Assembly (NCBI GenBank): GCA_015852425.1
Contig: JAAAIG010000031.1
Coordinates: forward strand, 1 to 37,046
Direction of reading: 5' to 3'
Length of the DNA stretch: 37,046 bases
Source of the DNA: Gryganskiella cystojenkinii
Lineage: Eukaryota > Mortierellomycota > Mortierellomycetes > Mortierellales > Mortierellaceae
Shown: one piece after another, positions 27,089 through 37,046 of the stretch
Layout of the letters: every line of letters starts with the position of its first letter
How positions within the stretch are numbered: the stretch's first letter is position 1
The notes under the pieces: model-generated
The model's database searches: none
Seen by the model: only the letters and a program-made list of their open reading frames with translations
Told to the model about the DNA's origin: nothing
Program-made: the position numbers and the translations under genes

Positions 27089-29883
27089 TTACTCTTCGCT
27101 TGTGGCTGCAGCGACGGTGACCTCGGGTTCGACTGGGGGAGGTTCGGACACGACAGCAGCAGCTCTGCAGACGGGGCATTTGTTTGCTCCAGTGGTCAGC
27201 CACTATCAACAAAGACAACACAGAGAGGGATGGTATGGTTAGAATCCGTTTTATGCACCTCAAATAAACAACCAACAACGATATATGGAGCAACACTATT
27301 GGGCCAGTTCCTAACCTTGTCAATACATTCTTGGTGGAATCCGTGCTTGCAATTCAAGGCCCGCAGGTCTTCTCCCTCTTCGTATTCGCTCATGCAGACC
27401 AGGCACTTGGAACCGTCACCGAGCGTTACCACATCCCGGATGCCCTGATGATCCTGTTCGTATCGTCCAACAGCAAAGCCTGCGTTGTCGATAGCCTCTT
27501 GAGTGGTTGTGATAGGTCGAGCTGGTCCGATGAGGTTCGAGAGCATCCAGAGGTCATCATAGTTCATGCCGCCTTCGCCTTCTGTGCCCGCGGCCATCAG
27601 GTTGCTGAGGTCTATGGGAGCAGAGAAAAAAAAAGAACAAACATTGAAGGATAAGGTAATGTCAATTAGCAGTTTTGCTCACAGTTTGGCCTTGAATGAC
27701 CACAAACAAAGGTAATAGTGGATCATAGCAAACTTACATGGTCCAGTAAGAGTCAAAATGATCCAAGGTGATCGTGAGCGAGTTCGAGTACGGTTGCCAG
27801 ACTCTGGCCCATCCGATCCTGCGGTAGTACTCTCAGAGTCTGTGTCAGGTCCGCTCAAGTACATGATGATTGCTTCGCCAATCTCCTCGCTTTGAGAACC
27901 CTCGGGTCTGCCGCCTGCAGCGCCATCACTTGCTTCCCCACCGTGTCGATGACGATGGTGATGATGGTGACCAATACCTCCGCCTACTTGGATGAATCTG
28001 ATAGTAGCGTTGTGTCGACGTGGTCTGGGGGTGTTTGGCTCTGATGATGGCGAGTTTGTTCCGTTCGTGGTCGCAGAATTAGCGTCAGCATCGGCAGTTT
28101 CAGCTGCATTGGTAGGAGTCGTCGTTCTCTCCGTGGATTCGTCTGTTGCAGACGATCCTGAAGCAGTGGTGGACGGCTCTGGGCGCAAGCGACTGCTGGC
28201 GAGCAAACGAGTCAAGAATGGGAAACCTAACATAAACTCAAATTGCTCCTCGGTCATGCCATGGCGTCCTCCGGCAGAGTTACCTTCAGGGCGTGTCTCC
28301 GAAGGAGAGCTTCCAGTGGAAGGGGGAGCAGCGGCATCCTCTGATCTCTCTTCTGCTTCCAGATTGTCAGTGGGTTGGAATCCGAGTAATCCCCTCATAC
28401 TAGAAGAGCGCAGACGACGGCGGTGTACCGAGGCCGGTTGTCTGTCCGCAGCAGAAGCTGTTGCGGTGGTCGTCGCAACCGGTGTCGGTTCGACAGCAGA
28501 AGCAGGGCTCGGATTGATGTCTGTTTGTGAAGAGCTTGTTCCGATATTGGACTGCGGGGGGTTAGGGATAGGGTTGTGGCCACCTTCGTCCAGTGACTGC
28601 ATCAGTTGGCGGTGAATTAAATCTGCGACCATCTCGGAGCCTATGCCTCCTCTTGTCCGCGATGATGGCTGTCCTTGGCTAGAGAGGGTATCCTGTTCCA
28701 TGTCGAGATCGTCCATCTCATCATCAGAGTCGGGACGGATAGGAAGAAGACTCGAAGAAATGGAGGTGCCACCACGAGGATTTGAGAGGGTAGTGTACAA
28801 AGACTGGTTATCTGATCCAGAAGCGATGCTGGTTGCAGCGGCTCTTGATCTTGATAGTGTGCGAGCAGGAATATAGCGTGATAGCGCAGCCGGGTTGTTG
28901 GATTCTGCCTGTGCGTACTGGTGGTTAGGAGTGTGATCAGCAGGACCGATAGAATGAAAGTCGGGTGGGTGAAGATGACTATTTTGAGCTTGGAGGGGAA
29001 GACTATGTTGACCAACTGACTCAGGATCAACATCCATGGGCTCAGCTCCTGCAGCAAGAGAATTGGAAGGGGCCTGGACCGTCACTGGCGCACTGACCGG
29101 TGGAGGGACAGCGACAAGACTTGAAGCCCGACTGGAGCTGCTACGATTGCTTCGAATGGACTGTTCATCATACATGCGCTGGACTCTGGAAAGTCCTCGG
29201 GGGGTTCGACCCGAGGGGGAGCTGGACGGACTTGGGGCTTGCAGACCAGGTGACCGAGTCGACGTTCGAGGAATGCTCGAGGAAGACGAAGAGGGGCCGC
29301 CTGTTCTGGACGGTGGACGGTCTGGGCGTTGGTGATTGGTTGGGCCACTGACGTTATTATTGTTGATGGTTACATTGTTGTTGGCATTGATGTCGACATG
29401 GACACGAGGGCTGTTGTTGCCACGAGCGACGTTAGCGGAAGAGGACGAGGTTGGGTTTGGGCTCTGAACGGGGCTAGGCGTGTCATGAGCAGGCTGGTTT
29501 GAAGCATTCGAAGAAGAGCCTCTTGAGAGAAGAGGGTAAAATGACGAGAAGAGATTGTTTCGTCGACGACGTTCAACAGTCGAGCGCAAGACCCTTGAGG
29601 ACGAGGATGCTGGTTGTTGTTGTTGTTGGTGCTGTTGCGGTGAGCGACCAGCATTGTTGGCGCTGTTGGAGGTAGAGGGGCTATTATTCATGGCCACTGA
29701 CTGACCTTGGAGCTGTTGTGTACGAGAAGAAGAAGAGGAGGGATGGGAGGACGGCGAAGCAGAAGAGGGAGAGGAGGGGGAAGAGGAAGAAGAAGTTGGG
29801 GCGTTGACTGCGCGCCGGGCACTTCGATAGGCCGAAGAGGAGGCGTTGTTGGAGTGGGATGGAGTCGAGTTGTTCTGACCCAT
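27089..29883 (-). CDS. Ser-rich RING-H2 E3 ligase with predicted N-myristoylation
   Basis: Exons 29883-27738, 27611-27316 and 27202-27089 give 851 residues. The protein starts MGQNNSTPS, matching the N-myristoylation pattern MGxxxS, so membrane attachment is likely. Residues 10 to about 690 are disordered and rich in Ser, Asn, Pro and Gln, with poly-Ser, poly-Gln and a His cluster (GHHHHHRHRH). A conserved block follows (SPWIILTLTGPYLSNL, then DDLWMLSNLIGPARP), then RING-H2 at 785-826: C785-x2-C788, C803-x-H805-x2-H808-x2-C811, C823-x2-C826. Fungal ligases with the same LIGPA-RING arrangement exist, generally uncharacterised. The finger is split by an intron between C811 and the last Cys pair. 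The open frame continues upstream to 30213, but that part is pyrimidine-rich leader translation; the myristoylation pattern supports 29883 as start. Confidence 0.85.
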
Positions 29884-30413
29884 TGCTTGCGAGTGACTGT
29901 GTGATAAGGCTGCGTGAATGTTCGTAAAGGTGTGTCCGTTGGGATATGTGTGTACGTGAGAGAGAGAGAGAGAGAGAATGAGAGAAGGAGTTGGTCGTGT
30001 GCTCTTTTGATTGCTGGAATGGAGTGAATGAGAGGAGGAGAGGAAGACATTTGAGAAGAAAAAAAAAAGGGCAAAAAAAAAAAAAAAATGACGACCTTTG
30101 CTGCTGCTGCTAGGGGGGACGACAGGGCAGACACAAGAATGATGCGATTTGATTGAGCAGGGCAAAGACGAGAGGTGACAAATTTGATTCAACCCCGAAA
30201 GGGCACAGGGCATGATTCACGAGCAGTGATGATTCGTGTCACGGGACGTGCTGTCCTTTCCACAACTTTGCAGTTTGCACACAAAATTGGAAGGAGGGGA
30301 GGGACCGTATTTTTATTTCTTTTTTTTCCTTTCTCGACTATTCTCGTCTTTTCACAAGGGAAAGATTCACAGGGGACCAACAACACACATACACATACGG
30401 ACAACAGTCGACC
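29884..30413. promoter_or_regulatory. Divergent promoter region, RING ligase / INTS9
   Basis: These 530 nt separate divergent start codons. On the RING side lie a (GA)10 run (29958-29977) and A runs (about 30060-30086), which in the sense of that gene are CT- and T-rich leader sequences. On the INTS9 side a T/C-rich block (about 30307-30345) precedes the leader ACACACATACACATACG. No TATA box was identified. Confidence 0.5.
29958..29977. repeat. (GA)10 microsatellite in the RING ligase leader
   Basis: Ten GA dinucleotides in a row, about 75-95 nt upstream of the RING ligase start codon (CT-rich on the sense strand). Confidence 0.85.
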
Positions 30414-33400
30414 ATGCGATTGGTAATCATCAAACAAGGAACACGCGACTTGTCTGTCACTACTAGACAAGAGACGGCCTGGAAGAGACAATGTAGCAAG
30501 AGAAACAGGCGCCTTCGAATCACTAAACGCGTTCTGTTAAACATGCATTGAAAATTAGACTTCATTACTCCCCGATGGCGAGCCCAATTGCATGGCCCTC
30601 AAACTCAGACAGATGCTTATCCTGCTTGACTGTGGACTGGGACAGGAACAACTCTATGCGATGCCAGTACGCGAGGGAGGATTAACAGAGAATCATAAGA
30701 ATGCAGCCGAACACGCCGCCGTCACATCTGCCACGGGTCTGCGTGACGCCACCAACAACGCCGATATGATGGCCGCCAGCACCAGCAAAAGGGCGGATAC
30801 TTCAGAGCAAACCGACCTTCGTCAGGACTGGGCCTCTTTCTTAAAATCCTCTACTGCAACGTTTCAACCCAAGAAGAAAGCTCGCACAGGAAACAACGGT
30901 TATACAGCAGTAGCGACAAGCGGATCAGGGACAGGAACAGGATCCGGATCAGGAGTGGAATCAACATCATTATCGTCAACCACAACCAAAGAGACTCCAC
31001 AGGCTGCATCCTGCGAATATATGTTCAAGCTGCCGGATTTTTCTGGGATCGATCTTAAATCCATCGATGTCGTCCTCATCTCCAACTACAACCATATCCT
31101 TGCCCTGCCCTACCTTACGGAATTTACAGATTTTCAAGGCCGAATTTTTGCTACAGAACCTACTATCGAATTTGGAAGGTATACGGAGAGAACAGCTCTT
31201 GGGCGTTGATGATGCACAGTGGCGCGGTCATAAATTTTGGGCTAACATGCTTGCAACAAACACTTGACAAAAAATAGGCAACACATGACCGAGTTTGTAT
31301 CGTTCTTCGGTTCCGCCGTCGCGTCCAGTCCGCATGAAGCTATGGATCGGAAAAAGCTTGCAGCACGGTCGGGAGCGGGACTCTACCCGGCTTACACACT
31401 TGCGGATATCAAGGCTTGCATCGACAAAATCCAGGCTGTGCGTTTCCGGGAACATATCGTAAGTGGGGCCAAATAGCACATAAGAAGGATATGTAAAAGG
31501 ATCGTCCATCGGGTGCTGACTACTTGTACCACACTTCCTTTCACATAGACCCTCTATGGATCACTCAAGTTGACCGCTCACAGTGCAGGATATTGTCTGG
31601 GCAGTTCAAATTGGCTCATCCAAATCGGAACAGAAAATGTAAGAAGAGTGGAGAACTCATTGCAGTTATGAATTACTACCCATTACTTTTCCAACCAGCT
31701 TACATGTTCATATCCCTCCTTTTGGTGATGACCTAGATCGCTTTCGTATCTTCATCTTCAACGCAAGCGAATCTTCATCCTGACTTATTCGATGGGACTC
31801 TTCTGGAACACGCCAGCACAGTGGTCACAGCTGATCTGGCCCCAAAAGGCAGCATTACCTACAATAATGGCGTCAACGACATTTGTGCCAATGTCGCACG
31901 AACGATTGCTCGCAAGGGTCATGTCCTTATCCCATGTACAATATCTGGATTCCTGTTTGATCTACTTGAGGATGTTCATCTGCATCTGGGTAGGATGGGC
32001 TTGGTTCAAGTTCAGTATAGCTTCATATCACCCGTGGCCGACACTGCACTTCAATATTCAAATATCTTGGCAGAATGGTAAGCAACAACCCCGAATCAAC
32101 GATCAACTCTCAATCTCATTTTGTATTTTTGTGTCTTACGATTGCGATTTTGAACATAGGATGGCTCCTCGAAAGCAAGAGATGGTGTACTTGCCCGAGG
32201 CGCCTTTGCTGCATGCAATCTTACTGGAAAAAGGGCCAGCTAAGAACTACAAGAGCGTTCACGGAGCTTTTGCATCCGACTTGAAGTACCCTAGTATTGT
32301 CTTTGGTGGGCATCCCAGTTTACGTTCAGGCCCTATGGTGAACCTTTTGCACATGTGGGGGAGAAACTCGAACAATTCCATTATTTTCATTGGTGAGTTT
32401 TAGCTCTAACTGTAGTAAGGTCGTTTATTGATGTTGTTTTTATTGATCAAGACTTTTTGTTCCTACTGACTTGACAGAACCGAGAATCGACGTGCCAGCA
32501 AGTTTGGAGCCCTATGAAGAACTGGAGATCAGTCAGAGCATTTGTCCGCTGGATATTCGGCTCTCCATCGAGCAACTTGTTGAGGTCATGAAAAAGTACA
32601 GACACGCTAAACATGTTCTTGTCCCTCGAAGCGCCACTGCATCCACGCTTGCGGATGGAACGGCTGAACTTGCAGATACAAAGGGAACTACCTCAAATTC
32701 GGCCATTCGATGGTCCTCATACAAGGTTGGCGAGTCGATTCAGTTGGGCATGGGATCCCTCTACGAGACTGTCCTTCTATCGGAAGAGGTAAGGTTGAAC
32801 GAGGGGGTTGTCAATGCATTGAGCAGATTTGTCCGCATCGACATTCGTCAACTAAATATCTTGTTTAATCTCAATCTGCCTTATCTAGCTTGCCAAGGGT
32901 ATTTATCCTCAGGCATTTGGCAACACCTCTTATGCAGCTGTCGCGGGATCGCTCTCCATCTACAACAACCAGATGCAACTAGAGCCGGCCTCTGTCACTG
33001 GTCGCCAGGTCTTGGCTCTCTATACTCAAAGACAGCTTCGTGGCGTAATGAATCTGCAGAATTTGCTGGCAGGCCTCGTCGCAGTAAGTTTTTGCGTCGT
33101 TTCTGTTTCCACGGTTCCAATGAAACGTACCGATAAAATCATGCTCACTGACAAACAATCTCCCCCTTCCGTTTCCAATCTTTCCATTAAAGATCGGCAT
33201 TGTAGATCCAGAGGTGACCGAGTCTGGGCCAGAAGAAGATGAAGATGAGGTTGATTCTCCTTCCTCCTCATCTTTGCTTCCAGAGATCAAAATCGAGTTT
33301 GAGCTCGCTGGACGGAAATCATGTATCATTGTCCGAGAACAGGAGACAATCGTGAAGTGTGATGAGAGTGTTCGGCCTTTGTTGCGAGAGCCAATATTAA

Positions 33401-33420
33401 AGTGTTTTCAGACCCTTTGA
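30414..33420 (+). CDS. INTS9: Integrator complex subunit 9 (INTS9) homologue
   Basis: Nine exons, 30414-30422, 30559-31178, 31278-31458, 31549-31638, 31737-32077, 32160-32392, 32478-32788, 32889-33083 and 33193-33420, give 735 residues (human about 658). It has a metallo-beta-lactamase/beta-CASP fold. LILLDCGL opens the domain, but the HxHxDH nuclease motif is replaced by ISNYNHILALPYLTE, the mark of the inactive INTS9/CPSF100-type partner. INTS9-typical blocks follow: RIFATEPTIEFGR, GYCLGSSNWLI, GHVLIPCTISGFLFDLLE, SFISPVADTALQYS, MVYLPEAPL, VFGGHPSLRSG and a C-terminal domain ending REPILKCFQTL, which in animals pairs with INTS11. The extra length is a Gly/Ser/Thr-rich loop at about 60-155. 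Integrator cleaves snRNA and promoter-proximal transcripts in the nucleus. The first coding exon holds only three codons. Confidence 0.9.
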
Positions 33421-33507
33421 GAGAAAAAGGCGACGGAAACTTGAAATTGAACAAATATGAAAAAGGTTCCTCATTCATGAGCGAGGGGATATATAGTGCT
33501 AGTCAAT

Positions 33508-34291
33508 TCAGGCGATAACACTTGCTTCTGGGTGTCCCTCATAAAACTCGCTGGACACCCCCAGCCATTGAGCGACTTGTTCACGTTGAAAGACCTCATA
33601 ATCCCACATCCTCGTGCGATCTAAGTGTTCGACTGGACCCGTGAAGATATATACATAGGCGGTGATGATATCGCCCGTCTTCAAGGGCACCCTCGTAGGA
33701 CTGTACTCTGCCGAAACCGATTCCAACACCTGAACAGGCAGTTGCTCTCGTGTGTATTCCTAATGGGAAAAGCGGTGAAAAGGTGTTAAGAGTGCTTTCT
33801 TTCCTGTCTTGTCAGACGCTACGCTATGCTAGCCAGGTGCTCTGTTCAAGTCATTTCCCCTGGGTTTCTTCTTCTTTACCGATCCCTCAAACTGGTCCAG
33901 ACGGAAACGATCCATAAGCGTGAGACCAAAGAGCAAGAGACCATCGACTGCTTGGGTCTTATCCTCCGAAGCGATCATGCCCGGATAGGGTTCGTTATGA
34001 TAAGGATGACGGACATAGCCCTATTATTTCGTTAACAAAAGTCAATTTCTTTCTCTCACTGTTGCGAAAATTCAACAAGTGCCATGGAACAGAGATGCGA
34101 AAAAAGGAGAGTCTCTTTGGTGGCGGTTCTCATGTCCATGTTGACTGATTAGACTGAAATGGTACCTGAATGAGTGCACGGACGGTGCAGACATTGGCCT
34201 CGGGACCTGGACGTGTCACAGCGTTAAGAACCCTAGGGTCTCTGAGGGAGCCATAAACAAAGCAAGGATGGTTTTCAGTCGCAAGGGACAT
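33508..34291 (-). CDS. AIG2-like gamma-glutamylcyclotransferase-fold protein (copy 2)
   Basis: Exons 34291-34166, 34020-33880 and 33759-33508 give 172 residues. It starts MSLATENHPCFVYGSL (loop at 13-16), followed by PYPGMIASED, VDGLLLFGL and LDQFEGSEYTR with the putative catalytic E87, then YVYIFTGPVEHLDRTRMWDYE. It is clearly a paralogue of the gene at 26051-26763, lacking that protein's 20-odd extra N-terminal residues. The first intron is at the identical place (before GYVRHP); a second 120-nt intron after EGS is absent from copy 1. It lies in opposite orientation to copy 1, with INTS9 and a RING ligase between. Its stop codon is 87 nt from that of convergent INTS9. Substrate unknown; probably cytosolic. 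Confidence 0.88.
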
Positions 34292-34512
34292 TGTCGAGAT
34301 GAGGAATGGCGAAAAAGAAAATGTGTCGAACGAGAGTTTAAAGGAATTTTTTTTGATTGTATTTTTCTGAGGCAATTTTTGTTTGCTCTACAGCAACCCT
34401 TTACTCTCCACTTCCGTTCATTTCTGCCTTCATTCTCCTCCTTCTCCATATTCTCTCCAATGTCTCTTTTTAGCCAGTCCTACTGATAAACAAAGACTAA
34501 AACTATGGGTAT

Positions 34513-37046
34513 TTAGAACGATCCGCTATTGACCTACAGAGATGAAAAGAATACAGGAAACAGGAGTGTGTTTGTTAGCGACTAAAAATGTCTCTCGCAT
34601 TTCTTTTTTCAAAGTCTCTTTCTATTTTTCTTACCCTGTCCTTGAGATGACCCAGGTACTGGTAGTAACTCATGATGGGTTCAGCGCGATCTTCAATCAA
34701 GTGACTCAGGAACCAGAGGCGAAGCGCCGCATCTCCATCCTCCTTGATCACATAAAGCTGAGGGAAGTAAGAGGAACGACGCATCTCACGCGTCTTGCCC
34801 ACAATGAGATTCACGCGTTGGTTAAAGTCCGTCTCCAGTGTCGGGAGAGTGGTCTACGGGATCAATAAAAGAATCAAGAGATAAAAAAAAAGTCAGTTCA
34901 GCAAAATTCCAGTCGAGAACTAGCATTTCCAGAAACAGCAAACAGTACAGGCCTAGTTCTTTTACCTTTCCACCGCGAATGCTCTCATAGTTGGGCACAC
35001 CAAATAGATCCATGCACAACTGAGGAACGGCTTCGCGTCCAACCCACAAAAAGATGTTTTGACCATCCTCCAACATGAACAATCCTCCGCGTTCGAGTCG
35101 TTCACTGCTCAAGTTCATGGTCTGGGGCATCTGAATACCATCCGTGCCAACTGTGCCGCAGTGCTCAGGCATGTTGTGGAGCGAGTAAAACCTTGGGTGC
35201 AAGAATGGGATCAAGCATTGAGAGGGCAGAGTCGACAACAGGTGCATAGCGTATGATCGGAGATCTGAAGGAATCTGAGAGCCGCCACGGAGACCAACCT
35301 AGGAAACAGGAAAAAAAATTCATTAGTAAAGGAAAATTAAGCTCTGATCACTTAACATGCATCACAATCTATAAGATTGCATCACTTACATGCTTCAACA
35401 TGCCCAGGGTAAGAAGAGGCAACAATTTGAGGTTGTCGCAAATCTGGAGGTTGGGTGTGGCACCCGAGGACGAGGCAGTCATATGGGTCTTGTAGACACC
35501 GAGAATGTCAACACATTTGTTCGTCAGTGCATCACGAGCATCGTCGAGCTTGGAGTTCATGCCACGTTCCACAGCTTTGCAGGACAACAACGTGGCAATC
35601 GCGACCTGATCCGCAGACATGTAAAGCTCCGAAAGACTTGTCGTCACGGGGACAGCCAACGTCAGGACACGAATACGACGTTCACCTGTAGGAAGCGAAC
35701 ACAACGGACAAATCGTAGTTAATTATCAAGGTTTGCGTAATTGCTCCTTCTCATTCGGAAAATCACTTTTCACATAAAGTGGCGACAACCTACCAGAAGA
35801 TGACGTGTGCAAGAGCGCAGTCTGGAAACAAACAGTGGGGATGTTCAAGTTTTCATCAAAGCTGATCTCAATCGAGTAAGACTGATCGCGAGGCACATTG
35901 GGCAGCGAGAGCAAATCTGTGGATCGAACAAAGAAGTTTCCATAGAAAGCCGACATGCGTAATCCCTTGGACGCACGCACTCTCATCACGGCCTCGAGTG
36001 CAATCCTTTGTGACAAGAATTCGGCCAGTTCATGAGCAAACTTGAGTGCATCCTCTGACTTTGCCGCCGTGAACGCTGGGTAGAAGAATGTGCTTCCGCC
36101 TGTGAATCGAGGGAGGCAGCCTATACATAACATTGGAACAGCAGCATTAATGAGCGATACTTCTTTCAATACAAAAGAGAAAAAAAACATTGTAACAAAG
36201 TTTCGGATAAACTTACTCAACGTGGCTACATCCGAGTACTGAGAACCAAAGAGGAACATGTCCACGCAAACCTGCGATTTTGAGCAGTCCACAGCAAAGT
36301 TCTTGTAAAAGGACGATCCAGACTGCAAAAGCGTCGATTCCTTCGAGGTACCCAGCAACTTGGGATCCTCACGGACCTTGAGCGCACCGGCCTCCAAGTT
36401 GGGCAAGCTCGACTGAAGACAAAGAATTTTGCCACCGATGGGCGAAATAAGCTTATAGGCCGAGTTCAAGGCTGGACCGAGTGCGTTCCCGACATTCTGA
36501 GTGTCCTTGAACATATCGTGTAGTCTGTTCAACAGGATCTCGAGAGTAGGGCGACATTCACTCAAGTTGCACAAGAGATCCTCGGGCTGAGGCAAATAAG
36601 CCTCCTCCAGATCCGAGACCACCAACATCTGAGGCTCTCCTGAAGTAGTCTGTGTGGCGTGAGATCAAAAAAGGAGTCAGTTACAATGTCCTTTCTAACG
36701 CCCTCAGTGTTTTTAAAAAAGCGGTGGCATGTCAAAACAATCGTGCTTACGTTAAGGTTATAGAAGTGGATCGAGCTGTCGACAGTGATGATTCCAATCT
36801 TGGTCCTGCCTTCGTCATTGGGTATCCTGTCCAAGGATTCCAGGATTGTAGTCGCTGCCGTTGCCACCATTCCGCACTGGATTGCTGGGTAAGAGACATC
36901 GATAAGGATCATGTACACCAACGGCTGAGGTGGGCGAACCATGTACTCTGTTGGAGCAATGTACTCGACCACGGCATGGTTGAGTTCCTTTCGTTGCCAA
37001 CGATCCACGGGTTGCTGAGTCTGAGAATCATAGTCAAATGATGATG
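34513..37046 (-). CDS. SEC24: COPII coat cargo-binding subunit Sec24 (5' part missing)
   Basis: Seven exons are visible on the minus strand: 37046-36751 (cut by the window edge), 36649-36217, 36120-35794, 35685-35390, 35298-34966, 34853-34635 and 34533-34513, giving the last 640 or so residues. Sec24 pairs with Sec23 in the COPII inner coat on ER exit sites and selects cargo. The visible part begins at the end of the zinc-finger/trunk boundary ([38 protein letters not shown]), includes the vWA-like trunk ([30 protein letters not shown]), the [14 protein letters not shown] block, the beta-barrel and helical domains, and the gelsolin-like domain ([17 protein letters not shown]). Introns are 91-112 nt and keep phase. 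The last exon codes only VNSGSF and stop; without that splice the frame would end [16 protein letters not shown] instead. The N-terminal disordered region and zinc finger are outside the window. Confidence 0.95.

Noticed and set aside
27992..28615. 207-codon plus-strand frame antisense to the RING ligase
   Set aside because: It mirrors the Ser/Thr/Ala-rich coding strand and reads as Val/Ala/Gly/Glu repeats; no start context, splice or family support.
29884..30213. N-terminal extension of the Ser-rich RING ligase by 110 codons (open frame to 30213)
   Set aside because: The translated extension is driven by CT-, GA- and T-rich leader sequence (poly-Phe, poly-Ser), and the ATG at 29883 gives a good myristoylation start.

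Overview
The window is nuclear DNA from a filamentous fungus, most likely an early-diverging one of the Mortierellomycota/Mucoromycota type. This is inferred from roughly balanced base composition, dense spliceosomal introns of about 80-145 nt with GTAAGT/GTACGT-like donors, pyrimidine-rich promoters, and the gene repertoire: a fused betaine-lipid synthase, a BLOC-1 subunit and an Integrator subunit (INTS9), which the well-studied ascomycetes and basidiomycetes are generally reported to lack. I found no mobile element, CRISPR array or bacterial-style operon.

Layout. A tRNA-Gly(GCC) is cut by the left edge (minus strand), followed by about 2.2 kb without a recognisable gene. Then come, in order: BTA1 betaine-lipid synthase (+), a multi-membrane-segment RING-H2 ubiquitin ligase (+), the myosin chaperone UNC-45/She4 (-), acireductone dioxygenase ADI1 (-), a BLOC1S4-like subunit (-), Misato/DML1 (+), an XPG/FEN-family nuclease with a long spacer (-), an unrecognised 449-residue helical protein (+), the mitochondrial ribosome-recycling GTPase MEF2/GFM2 (+), an AIG2-like gamma-glutamylcyclotransferase-fold protein (+), a serine-rich RING-H2 ligase with a predicted N-myristoylation signal (-), INTS9 (+), a second AIG2-like paralogue (-), and the 3' two thirds of the COPII coat gene SEC24 (-), cut by the right edge.

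Gene models were built by hand from splice signals and reading-frame continuity. Every internal junction keeps frame, and nearly all introns are 76-145 nt. Four depart from this: 278 nt in ADI1, 753 nt in the first RING gene, 989 nt in BTA1, and UNC-45/She4 with no intron at all. Mostly unrelated housekeeping genes are interleaved on both strands, with three divergent promoter regions (BLOC1S4/DML1, nuclease/unknown gene, RING/INTS9) and several close convergent 3' ends, the tightest being DML1 and the nuclease, whose stop codons are 21 nt apart.

The observation most worth following is a complete INTS9 in a fungal genome. The next are the spacer-containing XPG-type nuclease, the unrecognised 449-residue protein and the paralogous AIG2-like pair with one differing intron.
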